Shown: positions 22,669-33,869 of the stretch, piece by piece | Position numbering within the stretch: the first letter of the stretch is position 1 | Layout: each line of letters opens with the position of its first letter | Assembly: GCA_963514095.1 (NCBI GenBank) | Contig: OY741268.1 | Location: 6,831,824 to 6,895,823, forward strand | Reading direction: 5' to 3' | Length of the DNA stretch: 64,000 bases | DNA from: Eutrigla gurnardus | Lineage: Eukaryota > Chordata > Actinopteri > Perciformes > Triglidae | The notes under the pieces: model-generated | What the model was told of the DNA's origin: nothing | The model's database searches: none | What the model saw: the letters and a program-made list of their open reading frames with translations, nothing else | Program-made: the position numbers and the translations under genes

Positions 22669-23610
22669 GGGCCCTAGTTTCGTAGACCAGGCGCAGTCAG
22701 CTCTCAGTGCACCTGCGCCACGCCGACGGGGTGTGTCCGCCTGGACTTTGCAAGTTTCGTGCACCGCGCAGGCAGGCTCGCGCGCTCGCGCAGGCTCGCG
22801 CGCTCGCGCAGGCGCAGGCACACCTCCCGTCACTCCCACCCGCGCAAGTGGGAAAGAGGGAGGAGAAGAAGGCGTGAGTGGGAGACGAGGAGGAGACGAG
22901 GCGTGGACTGGGATTAATACAGCCGATTCAGATCTTCACCAATCAAATGAGCTCCTCTCCTCTCCTTTAATGCGTTAGGGGAGGTTCAGTGCAAGTTCCG
23001 TCATTTGACAACCCGATGACAGAAGCAGCGCCGCTGCTCCCACCACGCGCATCACACGCTGTGCGCGCGTATCATAATAATAACAATGCCCATATTATAA
23101 AAAACAGGAGAGAGAGAGGGAGATGTTTTGGTCCGAGAGGCTGAGTTTCCGTTACGCGTGCCATCCGCCTTTGATCTGACGTCAGATGTGACGGGACAAT
23201 CTATATAGATATAAATTCACGTGTTGATTCAATTAGTTGCATTAAATAGTGTTTGTTGTGATTATTTATTGCATTTAAATGTGCCTGGAACTGTGGAAAC
23301 CTGCCTTGTGAGGTCTCGGTGACGTGTGCGCACTGCGCGCCGTCAGCCAAACTTCCACTCCGCCAGCTGTGATTCGCATTGAATGAATGGACTTTATTTA
23401 CGCCTTGCGCCGAAAGTAGACCAGGTTGGAGCTGGCGGGCTTTCGGCGAAGTCTCGGCGAGGCTTTTTGCGACGAAACTTCCGCTACGCCAAGCTGAATC
23501 TGTGACCACCAAACTGCCAAACTGACCGTGCGTAAAACTTGCATTGTGCCGGCTCCGCCACCCTGCGCCGCCCTGTGCTGCGCCCGAAACTAGGCCTGAA
23601 ACTAGGGCCC
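22669..23610. mobile_element. GGGCCC-ended MITE, copy 1
   Basis: It starts GGGCCCTAGTTTCGT and ends with the inverse of GGGCCCTAGTTTC. AAT flanks both sides (22666-22668, 23611-23613), a 3-bp duplication. 942 bp and CpG-rich, with tandem CGCGCTCGCGCAGG units near 22769-22809. Almost the whole length aligns with 52466-53418. It lacks about 53 bp present in copy 2 near the right end and carries extra GCGCGCTCGC units on the left. Open frames inside it are not shared coding sequence. Confidence 0.85.
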
Positions 23611-24092
23611 AATGTATCTTATGGTGTAATATTGCCAAGGAAACTGCACTGTCGTAGCTATGTTCGATGCTGCATAGCCCATCTACATGCTCACAAACGC
23701 ATATCTTCTGACTTCTGCTATGAGCCTGCCTGTTAATCAGGCATGCAAGGATGTTGTACGACAAAGTATACATCCAGTTTATTCAGCCCAAAAGCAGCGT
23801 TCCCCCAGGATTATACTAGAACATCATTTCTCAGTAATATGGCAAATGGACTAACTAAAGCAAAGCAAGGGGGTCGACAAAAGTTTGGTGAGTGTTAATA
23901 ACAAATAACGTTACGTTATGAGAGCGTTTCATTCTGCAAGAGTTTCAAACCACAACACACACACACACACACACAGCGCCACTTCCTACAAAATGTAGTT
24001 TTTGTGATCAACACACACTCACATTCTCACAACATGATGACATTGACCGAGACAAATAGAAAAAAAACATGGTGAAAGTCTGGTTAACTTAC

Positions 24093-24305
24093 GTCAACGT
24101 GTTTCTTTAAGTTGGATGTGGAGTTGTTGAAAGCAGAGATGTAGTTTTCTTTCGGCAAACACAATACACATTTGAAAATATATGACTGTTTGTCTGTGTC
24201 CATGTTTTTTACTCTGTAAAACTCAAACATGGAGTCCAGATAAGGCCAAGGATTTTCTGAAAGTTCCTCCGGATCATTATCACACTCAGTCTGAGACTCA
24301 GCCAT
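24093..24305 (-). pseudogene. hAT transposase exon 1 with BED zinc finger
   Basis: The minus-strand ATG at 24303-24305 opens a frame beginning MAESQTECDNDPEE. It contains YIFKCVLC (Cys-x2-Cys), then about 20 residues later a His in LKKHVD. This C-x2-C...H layout matches the N-terminal BED finger of hAT transposases, which binds the element ends. Coding ends at a donor, GTTGAC|GTAAGT (GT at 24092-24091), so the V-S that follows in the open frame is intronic. No downstream exon was recognised before the element end, so the protein is truncated. Confidence 0.65.
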
Positions 24306-24899
24306 TGTCGCGGTTTTGTGTTGACAAACACAGTCGAGAGCGTGGCTACTTTGGCGGTATCCTTATGGGGAGGGATTACGTATTTCCGCTTTTACGTAGA
24401 TCCCAGTGGAGAGCGTGCACTGTGATAGGTTTCCTTCTTTGACAAACACAGCTTGTGTCCAAAAAAAAGAGCAGACCTGGGGCCCGTTTCACAAAGCAGG
24501 TTCAACAAACTCTGAACCTAACCCTGAACTCTGAGTTGACCAACTCTGAGATGGGCAACTCTGAGTTTTCAGTTTCAGAACAGCGGTTTTGAATTAGTTC
24601 AGTCAACTCTTGAGTATGTAAACTCTGAGTTACGCGCGTGCCTGCCGACTCTATAAAGCCATCATCAATGGATCTCCGATACTACGATTCACCATGGCAA
24701 CGGGGAGAGCGTTATTAGATATTACCGAGTGTTTATGTAGAAAACGAGCTAATCCTGAGAAAGCGGAGCAACGTAACTGCAGCAAAGTAGCGATAGTTGG
24801 CGTGGCAGACAATTACTGCCCGATCTAATGTGTATAACTGAATGGAACAGTCGATTGATCTAAAGGTAATAAGACTTTATTTTCAGACTTGCACAGTGA

Positions 24900-24967
24900 C
24901 ACTGTGGTGTAATGGTTAGCAATGCTGCCCACGGTGCAGGCGACAGGGGTTCAATTCCCGTAGTTCA
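24900..24967 (+). repeat. tRNA-like module (SINE head or tRNA relic)
   Basis: A-box-like TGGTGTAATGG (24905-24915) and B-box-like GGTTCAATTCC (24948-24958) are 32 bp apart, as in tRNA genes. The acceptor stem does not close well, so I do not call a functional tRNA. It lies inside a Harbinger-type element. Confidence 0.6.
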
Positions 24968-25019
24968 CAAAGTAGAGCAATGAATAAATTATCTTTTTCA
25001 TTGGGTGTAATCCCCCCAG

Positions 25020-25078
25020 GCACAGAAAGAAAGTGGCGTCAGTTGAAAGTTAAGCATAAGAATATTGCGCAAATACGT
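25020..25078 (+). pseudogene. MYB/SANT-like fragment of Harbinger DNA-binding protein
   Basis: After an acceptor-like TCCCCCCAG (ending 25019) the frame reads GTERKWRQLKVKHKNI. This follows the pattern [KR]-x-W-x-Q-[LIV]-K-x-K-[YH]-K-N-[IL] seen in MYB/SANT-like proteins encoded by fish Harbinger elements, which work with the DDE transposase. The frame soon decays. Only this short stretch is recognisable. Confidence 0.45.
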
Positions 25079-25741
25079 TGACTAAGGCATATGATTTTAA
25101 TCATATTTCACATATTAAACAGTAAATATAAGCAGATATTTCAACACAGAAATGTACTAAAACATTTCATAAATCTCCCGTTCGCAAAAACACTACCTCC
25201 GCAAAGAATCTGGTTGCGGATTATGTCCGCGATATGAAATGTTGAAAATGTCGGAGAATATTGTTTAGATAATATCTAATGTGATTGGAAGGAAAGGTAA
25301 TCAAAATTGTCTCCCAACGCAAAGCTACTAGAATCACTTTTATTTCCATATCGATTAGGTTGACGATGAAAGGACGGCACAATTTTTCAGAGTTGGTTCA
25401 GATTCCGGAAAAAGGCGGAGACGTGTAGGGAGAAACTCAGGGTTTGTTGAAGCAAACCTGCTAGCGAGCAGGTTAGGTTCACGGAGTATGTTACCCGGGT
25501 AACTGACTCAGAGTTATGCTGAACTGGCTTTGTGAAACCGAAAAACCAGAGTTTCCCTCATCTCAGGGTTAACTAACTCAAGGTTTTCACTAAAACGGAC
25601 CCCTGAAAGTCTTGGAAATGTATTCAAGTAAGAGTAATAAGTACCAAAGAAATCTAATACTCAAGTAAAGTACAAATCCTCTGGATATGTACTTAAGTAC
25701 AGTACTTAAGTAAATTTACTCTGTTACTGTCCACCACTGTG

Positions 25742-25766
25742 TATATATATATATATATATATATAC
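25742..25766. repeat. (TA)n microsatellite
   Basis: A TA tract directly outside the right end of the hAT element, a partner of 22259-22313. Confidence 0.9.
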
Positions 25767-27274
25767 ATTATATGATGTGTTCGATAATTAAAAGGTTGGT
25801 GTTTGTATTGCTGTTTCTAAGTACTTTGTTGATATATTCTTTATTGCATTGTTGACCGTTTATGGAACTTTTATCACAAACCAGTCATGCTACGCAGCTT
25901 GTTTGCTGACTGTTGTGCATTGTGTTTAGAATTTTTTTTCTTTGTTAAAGTATCTCGACATGAGCGTAGAAACGTTGTCAATCAATACATTGTGGAGTAG
26001 TGTGCGGACATGTTCTCCAACAGGCTGTTATTCTCACAATGCTTGTGATTGAATGTTTGTACGGCTTCTCTGGTGCCGTTACGTCATTTTCTTTTATTTC
26101 CAAAACATCCATTGTGAGTCTGATAGTGTTTTGTGAGTACGATGATGAATCAATAGATTACTCATGTATAACCACTACTGGAGACAAATTCCGCCAATTA
26201 AATTAAACACACAACTGGAATCAAGTGAAATAACAGTTTTCTCCTGAAAAGGACATTTTTCCTGAGTTCATTACTATGATCATTTGTTTCATGTCCCACG
26301 ATCAATTGTAAATGAACTAAGTCTCACTGACATGGATCTCGTTAAGAGTCTAAAATAGAGACGAGCACACTGAATGAGTGCGGAGTGAACTTTGACAGCA
26401 GTGACAGGACACTGATATTGATCTTATCATCAGATTCTGGGCACAACAGCAAACAACGGCATTTCCCAGAATGCCAGTTCTCCTTTAATTAGGCATTTGT
26501 AGAAAACAGAAGAGTGTGACATATTGACACTGACTATGATAGTTGGACACTTTCGCCTGGACACGACAGCTCCGAGGACTCGGCCTGATGTGAAATTGAG
26601 CCCCTCAGCCTCCCATCTGCTGTAGAAAATACCTGATCCTCATAAACAAACACAGTCTGCCTTCACCTCGCCGTGCTGCTGCTGCAGGCCTGTATTCACA
26701 CACCAATCAATGACGGGATCCCACACACTGATATATAGGCTGTGAAAATTGGCTTTCTTCTCCTTCAGAAGATTCTGGTGATTACCTATATAGTGCTGTT
26801 GATTGGAGATTGATCGCAGGTTGAAATTAAACAGCAGTGGGCCTTTTCTGTGATTCGTGCAAGGCTCTATGCACTGATAGTGGTTGATGAAAAGAAGAAG
26901 GAGAGAATGAGGAGGAGCAGACTCCAAAAAAATCACCATCCTAACAAGTAATTTATGATATTATGAAGTCTTATTTTCTTAAAACAAGAGAGATAATTCC
27001 ACAAATCCACCTTTAGGCCTTTAACATTAAGTCTACCGTGATTGTATACATTTTTCAGTGTTTCTAAATTGTTGTGTGGCAACGCTGTTTAAATGCAGAT
27101 AGATTTATCTCGTAATGATGATATAACTGTCGAGTCAAGCAGGCATGAAGTGAATGGAGGTTAAATGAATAGAAACTGATGCCTGTAAAGGTAGGAGTGT
27201 AAATTAAATGTTCATGGCAGTGTGGTTTACAACATGGTTAGCTGTGACGTAAAGTATTTGTGATGGGCTTGTGC
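25767..27274. other. No gene recognised
   Basis: Unassigned sequence of ordinary composition. A partial ZNF143-like core (TTTCCCAGAATGC, 26463-26475) is present but without a CpG-rich context. Open frames (26000-26206, 26640-26939) show no domain. Confidence 0.4.
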
Positions 27275-27682
27275 TTTTCAATTCAATTCAATTCAATTTT
27301 ATTTGTAGTGTCATATCACAACAGAAGTCATCTCAAAGCACTTAACACATTGAGCAGGACTAGAATACCCTCAAAATTTCCAGAGTCAATACAATTTCAA
27401 AGTCCCAACATCACCCAGGGGCAAGCGTTACAGCGACAGTGGTGAGAAAAAACTGCCTTAATTGGCTTTTAGGCAGAAAACTCTGCAGCCCAGGCCCTTG
27501 GGTTCCAACTACATTTGGTGTTGGTAGTATAGTAGTAGTAGCATTAACAGTAGTGGTGGTATTAACAGCAGGCACAGCCAAGCCGAGATGGATCCATCCC
27601 AACCATGTCGCTGTAGACCAAAAAGCAGGAGTAGTTGAGCAGTCACACAGCGGGCAGGTGGAGCTACAATGTGGTGTTTCCA

Positions 27683-27718
<36 letters not shown>

Positions 27719-28102
27719 CTCAGTGTGCCACTATAATCCCCCAGCAGTCTAGGCCTATAGCAGCTTAACCAAGAGCTGGCCAGCCCTAGCTATAAGCGGT
27801 GTCAAAGAGAAAGGTTTTAAGCCTACTCTTAAATGTGGGAACAGTGTCTGCCTCAGAACCGGAAGACGGTTCCACAGAAGAGGAGCTTGATGGCTGAAAG
27901 CTCTGGCCCCTGTTCTAATTTTGGAGACTTTAGGAACTACAAGTAACCCTTTATTCTGAGAGCGTAGTGCTCTAGGAGGACAGTAGGGTTTAATGAGCTC
28001 TTTAAGATATGATGGTGCCAGTCCATTAAGAGCCTTGTAAGTGAGGAGAAGGATTTTAAATTCTATTCTGGATTTTACCGGGAGCCAGTGCAGAGAAGCT
28101 AA
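27275..28102 (-). pseudogene. L2/CR1-like LINE, ORF2 C-terminus and 3' end (part 1)
   Basis: The minus-strand translation near 27820-28102 gives LASLHWLPVKSRIEF, then KALNGLAPSYLKE and RALRSQNKGLL, the typical C-terminal region of an L2/CR1-group ORF2, with frame breaks. The 3' tail ends in AATTCAATTCAATT at 27278-27298. A (GA)n tract (27683-27716) lies in the 3' UTR. The upstream part of the same copy continues at 31193, because a 3.09-kb element split it. Confidence 0.7.
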
Positions 28103-29601
28103 TGTAACCTAGATGAGAAATACAGTAAACTGATATAACTTAAGATCAAACCTAAAAATAAGCAAACATAATGATTATACGTTTAATGTAACAGAATGTC
28201 ATAAAAGCAGTTTACTGTTCAGTTTATATTTTGTATGTACTGCTCCTTTAACAAGTGCTGGTCAGGTGACTACAGCGCCGCTTACTGGAGAGAGGGAGGA
28301 TAATTAGAGCATGAGCAGAATGCTACAGACGGCAGACGGAAAAGTCGAACGAGAGGGAAAGAGAACCTAAATAGGAGTAAAAGCAGACTATTTTTGAGGT
28401 TTTACACCTTGTTTTTGCTTTATTTTGGGAGGATATTGTAGCGAACTGCTGTTAACGTTGCTGGATTCTGTTTATTGCACTTTGAACGAGGATTTGGTGA
28501 GTGGAAAAAGCTATTTTTCAGTGTGTGTATTAGTAGGTACCCCTTTGTCAAATAAGTTCAGTGGGAAGACGATATTACTCGCAGCTAAGCTAAAGCAGCC
28601 CGAACAACTTTTATGTCGTGTATTTCGTGTTTTCATTTGTTTAATGTGTAGCTAAGAGCAACACAGCTTACACGGTCAAGTTGTCTCACAGTGGAGAAAG
28701 AGCGAGAGCAGAGCTGCCATTTTAGGGTGTGGTTTGTATTTAAGTTGCTAGTGAATCTGGTTTTCAGTACTAGTACTTTATTTTCATTTCATTTTCTGGA
28801 TTATGTGAAGCTAAAATGCCTGCATGTGCGTTGCCTTGTTGTATGGCAGGCCAGTTTTTTTAGTCGGGATCGCTGGTGTGTGAATACACCTGAGGTGCAG
28901 TCGAATAGTCTTTTTTGCTTAGGAAGGTTCCTAACTGAAGAAGTGACCCGGAAGTAAACAAGTGGCCGCCATGATAAGAGCTGTTCGAATTCCCTAAATG
29001 CAAAGGAAAGGTTCTCCAATGCTTCCTTTCAGAGCTCCTTTAGCATAGGATGCAACGGACCTTCCTATGCGAAAGGAAAGGAGATTACGACGACCCACAA
29101 TTCTTTGCGAGAGCAACATTTAAAGTGCCGCACACCTCGGCCGTTAATGAAAACAACCGATATGTGCATTTACATATTTAACAATGACTTTCATGCAGAC
29201 ATATAGTAATTGGAATAGTGATGATAAATGTGTGTGGACAGTGATAATAATTGAATTTTATTAAACTAAAACCACTACAAAAACTAAACTAAAACCACAA
29301 ATGAAAAGTAAATAAAACAACGGTCAAACAGGAAGGAGGAACTGCTGGAACTGAAGCCGGTCAGTGAACGAGCTGTTTATAAAACCAACATGTGGAGAAG
29401 TGGACGATGCGCTTTTTGTAGTCCATTATTGTAGTTTCTCCAGTGCAGACACACGTCAATCACCGGTGCCGATCATCAGCTGTCAATCATCAGCGGCCGC
29501 GTTATAATGACGTGGCTTAGTGAAAGTCCGGTCGGATTCTCTGAGCACCGCGGTCGACTATTCCTAAATCCTTTTGCGTTCTCCTATCGCCTTTCCTTAA
29601 C

Positions 29602-30279
29602 ATTTACATTTACATTTACATTTAGGTCATTTAGCAGACGCTTTTGTCCAAAGCGACTTACAATAAGTACATTTGTCAAAAGAAGGAAACAAAGAAACCA
29701 CGACGTATCATTGCCGATGCAGTAAGAGCTAAAAATAGAACAAGTGCTAGGTCCTCATCTGAGTAAAGTAGTACTTCAAGAGTAACAGTGCTACGATCCG
29801 AGTTTTTTTTTTTTTTTTTTTTTTGCGGGGGGGGGGGGGGGGGGTCGAGGGAGGGTGTTAGTGGGTCATGCTATGTAGAGTCGAGGTGAAGTCTGAACAG
29901 GTGAGTCTTGAGCCTTTTTCGGAAGATGGCAAATGACTCTGCTGTCCTGACATTGGTCGGGAGTTCGTTCCACCACTGAGGCGCCAGAACAGAGAAGAGT
30001 CTGGACTTTGCTGAGCGACATTTGTTTGATTTCAGCGATGGTGGTACCAGCCGGCCAGCTGAAGTAGAGGAGCGGAGTGCTCGCTTCGGGGCATGAGGTT
30101 TGACCAGTGTTTGAAGGTAGGTAGGTGCCGTTCCATTGATGGCCCTGAAGGCCAGTGTCATCGTCTTGAATTGGATGCGTGCTGCAACAGGGAGCCAGTG
30201 GAGGTCACGGAGGAGGGGGGTCACGTGGGAGAATTTGGGTAGATTGAAGATAAGGCGTGCTGCAGCGTTCTGCAATGGT
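29602..30279 (-). mobile_element. 5'-truncated L2 copy
   Basis: A minus-strand copy flanked by TTAAC (29597-29601 and 30280-30284). It starts with the L2 tail (CATTTACATTTAGGTCATTT, AGCAGACGC) and reaches into the ORF2 C-terminus. Its sequence is nearly the same as 56283-56940, so it is a recent insertion. A T22-GC-G18 tract (29803-29844) lies in the 3' UTR. Confidence 0.85.
29871..30275 (-). pseudogene. L2 ORF2 C-terminal fragment
   Basis: 134 open codons containing IQ/MQNAAARLIFNLP, HVTPLLRDLHWLPVAARIQF, FRAINGTAPTYLQ and FRKRLKTHLFRLHLDST before the stop. This is the region after the reverse transcriptase in L2-type ORF2. 5' truncation removed endonuclease and RT. It is nearly identical to the C-terminus coded at 56519-56920. 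Confidence 0.85.
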
Positions 30280-31192
30280 TTAACCCCGTGACGTTTTCCC
30301 CAGAGGTCAAGGAATAGGAGATAGTAATAGGAGTTAGGACCTTATTTTTTGACTATGCGACTGCACCCCTGGAGCTGTGGAAACAAGATGGCGAGCTACC
30401 CATAGGAGAGAGAGTCGGAGAGGAGGATCACCTGTGCTGCAAAACTCACCTACACACGTGGACAGAGACACTGATTCTGACACTGGGATCGTGGCAGGAC
30501 AGAACGGACAGGTTTGCAGCAACATACAGTGAATTTCATTTGGACTGAGAAAGGACTTAACCAGAAGACTGGTCATATATCAGTCTGAAGAAATCTGAGT
30601 TATTGATTATATTGATCTGTGAGATCTGATTGAGTTGTATTTTTGATACATATGTTTTATTTGAATTTTCTTTTCTTTTGTTTACTCACTTTTCATTATT
30701 GTGTGCCAATTTGGTATTACATGAATGGGTTTTGTAAAAGTGATTCAAAGCTTAAATAGAGTTTGTTAAGCAAATTAAAGAGATAAAAGAAAATTAGAAC
30801 TAAAACTCATAAATAGGCCTAAACCAAGATAAAACGAGAACTTAGACTGAGTAAACTCAAAATAGATACCAAGAACTAAACAACCAACATAGGAAACCTA
30901 AACAAACCTATACTAAATTATATCTCAAATCAAATAGGTTGGATTGAATCCAAATAAGATAGAGGTTGTGTTTCATTTTGAATGGTTGGAGGGAGATTGA
31001 ACAATTCATGTTGTGTATGTGTTTGTGTAAAAGTGTTTTGGTACCACTGTTACTGTTCTTCTAATAATATTTCTATATAAATAAGCCGGCAGTTAAAACT
31101 CACTCGCTGGTCTGTGGTCTGTTATTCTTAAACACTACTAGCACCACTCTTTCCTGAACCTAGACTCTAGTCCTACACCTAAAAGTGCTACA

Positions 31193-31300
31193 CTAATACA
31201 GGAGAAATGTGATCCCTTCTTCTGGTTTTAGTCAGAACACGAGCTGCAGCATTATGGACCAGCTGGAGGAGTTTTGTTTCTGGTGTTTTCTGCCTTTTGA
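31193..31300 (-). pseudogene. L2/CR1-like LINE ORF2 fragment (part 2)
   Basis: Minus-strand LLQLVHNAAARVLTKTRRRD then HISPVL. It continues without loss into the part at 27275-28102 when the 28103-31192 insertion and one CTAA are removed. The 5' end of the copy fades by about 31300. Confidence 0.7.
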
Positions 31301-32119
31301 CTATTAATGCATTAGCGTACTTTTCCATATGACCCTTTACTTCGTCCCGCCCCTCAAAGGTAGACTGGCCAATCATAGTGTAACATTGTCCAGCGCTGAA
31401 AAAAAGATTGGCCCACATCTTAATATTAATATTCATCACCAAGGAAACATTTTCCATCAACTCTTACTGTTTCCATCATTGATGTCAACCTGAGCTGTGC
31501 TCTGTTGTGCGGTCCAACCGTGGAGTGCAGCTTGATCCGGGATCCAACATGGAACCAGGTCTCTGTGAAGATCTGGGTACAGGACTGACCTGCCGTTACT
31601 GGGTTAGCCTGACTGGTTAAATATTAAACCAGTGGTTTCATATGTTCTACATGTTCAGGTCAATTTTATTTGGAGCTAGGTTTCTAAAAAAAACCTGTGG
31701 AGCTAACAGTAGCAGAGTATGTTAGCACATAATTAACTAGCGTTAGCAGTGATATGCTAGCTACTGAAGGTATACTGAATGTCTTTTTAATGATCATAAC
31801 GGTGAAAAAGAGCTAGAGGAACAGTGTTGTTCCTTCATTTCTTTGTCTTCTGTTTGAGGTGATCTGATGGCTCACTTTTACACTTTAGCTTGTATCTTCA
31901 TCATTCAACGCTGTCGCCTGCAAAATTATGTTGTCAATCGTTTGAAACGCGTGATTAACAAACGAAACAAAACAAAGTACGCTGTAAAAATACATTGTTG
32001 TTCTTCGGCAACAAAACTACGTGGTTAGCTTTAATTATAAAAACATGGTTTGGCTGAAAAATACTATTTCAACTATATTTTTAAAATAATATATAAATTG
32101 AAACAAAACAAAGAAGAAA
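31301..32119. other. No gene recognised
   Basis: Unassigned. A ~40-bp block at 31360-31400 (CTGGCCAATCATAGTGTAAC) resembles 3377-3410, so it is probably a repeat. Several AAACAAAAC tracts lie near 31960 and 32100. Confidence 0.35.
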
Positions 32120-32235
32120 CAAATCTACTTGGTTCTAACGGGACACGAACATCAGTCCGCTGGTGGAAGTCCTGTGTTTTTTGACCTGTCCACCACCCAG
32201 ACCTCCCTACATAGACTTCCACGACCTTGATAAAA
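32120..32235 (+). repeat. Dispersed repeat (CTACTTGGTTCT family)
   Basis: The block order CTACTTGGTTCTAAC, GGTGGAAGTCCTGTGT, GTCCACCACCCAGACCTCC and CTACATAGACTTCCA matches 17575-17668 (minus) and partly 44290-44375. Confidence 0.6.
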
Positions 32236-33869
32236 ACTCAATTTATAAACGTCAAAACTAAAAGTAATCCATGACAAAATCTGATAATATTTGTTCAGGG
32301 AGTGCAGTTAGTGACAGTGTGGGCTCCATGGTAGCAGCACAGGGAGGGGCTTCGCCAAGGCTAAATTAACTTTAATGCCTACTTTGTAGTGTGCACTTGT
32401 CCACCTCTGAAAGTATTAACAAAAACAGCGGCAGTAGCAGAAGAAGACGTTTCTGGACACGATCTGTCAGTCAGGAGCGTGACTTTGAAACGTGGATGTG
32501 AGATGAGCTAGGTCACCGACGCCGGGGGAAGAACATTGTCATTGTACCTCCAGAAGCAATTGTATTGAGAAGCAGAGTAAGAGAGGGCCATTTTGTAAGA
32601 GAAAATGTTCTCAAGTGCTCTGTGAACGGCGGCTGGCTCCCCCTTTCATTATTTGCCGTATCTAAAGCAGATACCGCCGTGTTAGCAGGAGGCTGACTGA
32701 GAGCTAAGTGCCCCGACTCTGACAGCTCTGCACAAATGCATATCAGCCAGACTCGAGATGGGAACTACAGAGAGGTTTAACTCATAAAACATTTATCAGC
32801 CTGCCTCCGATTGCACTTAGAAAGTATTTAGAGTAGTGTACACAGCAAAAGATAATGAGAACCAAAACGTGGCCCCATGTGAACCTGCAGTGAAAGTGTG
32901 GATGATTTAACACAGATCTGCTTAAAGACATTTGATGCTTCATTTAAGAATTTGCATATCCTACTGGCCGAGGGCGCTTCAATCAATATCTCCAAACACC
33001 AGCGAAATCTAACAGAAACCACAAAAGCTAGTAGAGAAGACGGGACGCTCCTGGCAAGGGACGCTCAATATACAAGCAGAAGGATGTGCTGCCTTCATGG
33101 GCTCATGTTTGGAGTTTTTACGCCCAAATAAACTCAATTTTACAACAACGCTAACCTGATCTGAACCAGAAAATGGACCCACACGCCCGGAAAATCTCTC
33201 AGCAGGCTCTCACTGTCATTTCTCCCAGTCAGCCTCAGTGGAGCTCTGCAATATAGGGAGAGCAACAGATTCCTGCACAGCGAACACACTTGTTTCATCT
33301 ACAGGAAACAAAGTTAATTATTGCAGAATTGCGTTCATTGTGTCTTGTAATCCCTTGAAATATCCTTTTTCAAACGTTCTCTCTCACAGATATTGTGTAT
33401 CATAACATAACATTATTTAAAGGTTATTTAAAGATGTCTTTGGCTGCACTATTGCAGCTTTGTGATACTTGGAAACATCTGGAACTGATTCTGAATTATC
33501 AATAATCAATATTTTGATTCTGGTTTTGTTGTTTAATTCCAGAAAGGAGTTTAGGAGTTTACACAACTTTTGGCTGAGAAGCAATAATGATGGCCAACTT
33601 CCTGCCCCCCTACTTCCGGCTACACCTGCTCTGACCACACCCATTTTCGCCCCCACCCTGCATTTTGATCTCAACTACACTACACCTGTCCTATTTTGGA
33701 TAAATATCATGACTACTATTGGTGCTGCTATCATAGTGATTGACAGACATATAAACACCTGGCAAAGTTCTGAAAAAATATCAGTATCTGATGAGTTAGG
33801 AGTAAGAACAGGTTGGACTCAACGGCGCTTAGATGGCTGTGTGTGGTCATATCTTTATATTACGGATAT
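32236..33869. other. No gene recognised
   Basis: Mostly unique-looking sequence. A moderately GC-rich block at 32560-32830 lacks repeats. The open frame at 33469-33978 (169 codons) has no recognisable domain, no promoter and no splice context, and I treat it as chance. Confidence 0.4.

Larger units (their letters stand above)
24480..25602 (+). mobile_element. PIF/Harbinger-type element with tRNA-like insert
   Basis: Left end GGGCCCGTTTCACAAAGCAG; right end read inward GGGTCCGTTTTAGTGAAAAC. CTG flanks both sides (24477-24479, 25603-25605). The subterminal parts are full of AACTCTGAGTT / AACTCAGAG-like motifs. The interior holds a MYB/SANT-like fragment (25020-25078) preceded by a splice acceptor, with a tRNA-like module in the presumed intron (24900-24967). 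No DDE transposase is present. Assignment rests on the MYB-like fragment and end sequence; the CTG duplication differs from the classical TWA. Confidence 0.6.
22314..25739 (-). mobile_element. hAT-type element, nested and non-autonomous
   Basis: Both ends are rich in ACTTGAGTA / ACTTAAGTA motifs facing inward (22340-22470 and 25605-25730). The right end read inward starts CAGTGGTGGACAGTAACAG, as in teleost hAT elements; the left, AGAGATGGTAAGAGTACTCG, is diverged. The flanking (TA)n hides any 8-bp duplication. Inside lie a GGGCCC MITE (22669-23610), a BED-finger exon (24093-24305, minus) and a Harbinger-type element (24480-25602). The catalytic hAT dimerisation region is not found, so this copy cannot transpose by itself. 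Confidence 0.6.
28894..30367. mobile_element. MITE with GGTGCAGTCG ends, split by L2
   Basis: Left end GGTGCAGTCGAATAGTC; right end read inward GGTGCAGTCGCATAGTC. The ends stay similar inward (GGTTCCTAACT against GGTCCTAACT). The flanks are CCTGA and CCTGG, so the duplication is at best CCTG. The left interior is CpG-containing (GACCCGGAAGTAAACAAGTG). About 680 bp of L2 lies within (29602-30279), leaving roughly 0.8 kb. No coding sequence of its own. Confidence 0.6.
28103..31192 (+). mobile_element. TG...CA-bounded insertion, LTR-like, with 4-bp duplication
   Basis: It starts TGTAACC and ends GTGCTACA, flanked by CTAA on both sides (28099-28102, 31193-31196). Removing it restores an uninterrupted LINE reading (HISPVL | ASLHWLP). 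Without the nested MITE it is about 1.6 kb. A TATA-like CTATATAAATAAG is at 31071-31083, about 110 bp before the right end, as expected near the R region of a long LTR. No gag, pol or env and no second LTR are visible, so a solo LTR is the best guess. A DNA transposon with TGTA ends is the alternative. Confidence 0.5.

Noticed and set aside
23201..23773. 190-codon minus-strand open frame
   Set aside because: It crosses the boundary of the GGGCCC MITE and is not kept in the second copy, where frames differ.
24900..24967. Functional tRNA gene
   Set aside because: A and B boxes are present but the acceptor stem does not pair and the sequence lies inside a dead transposon.
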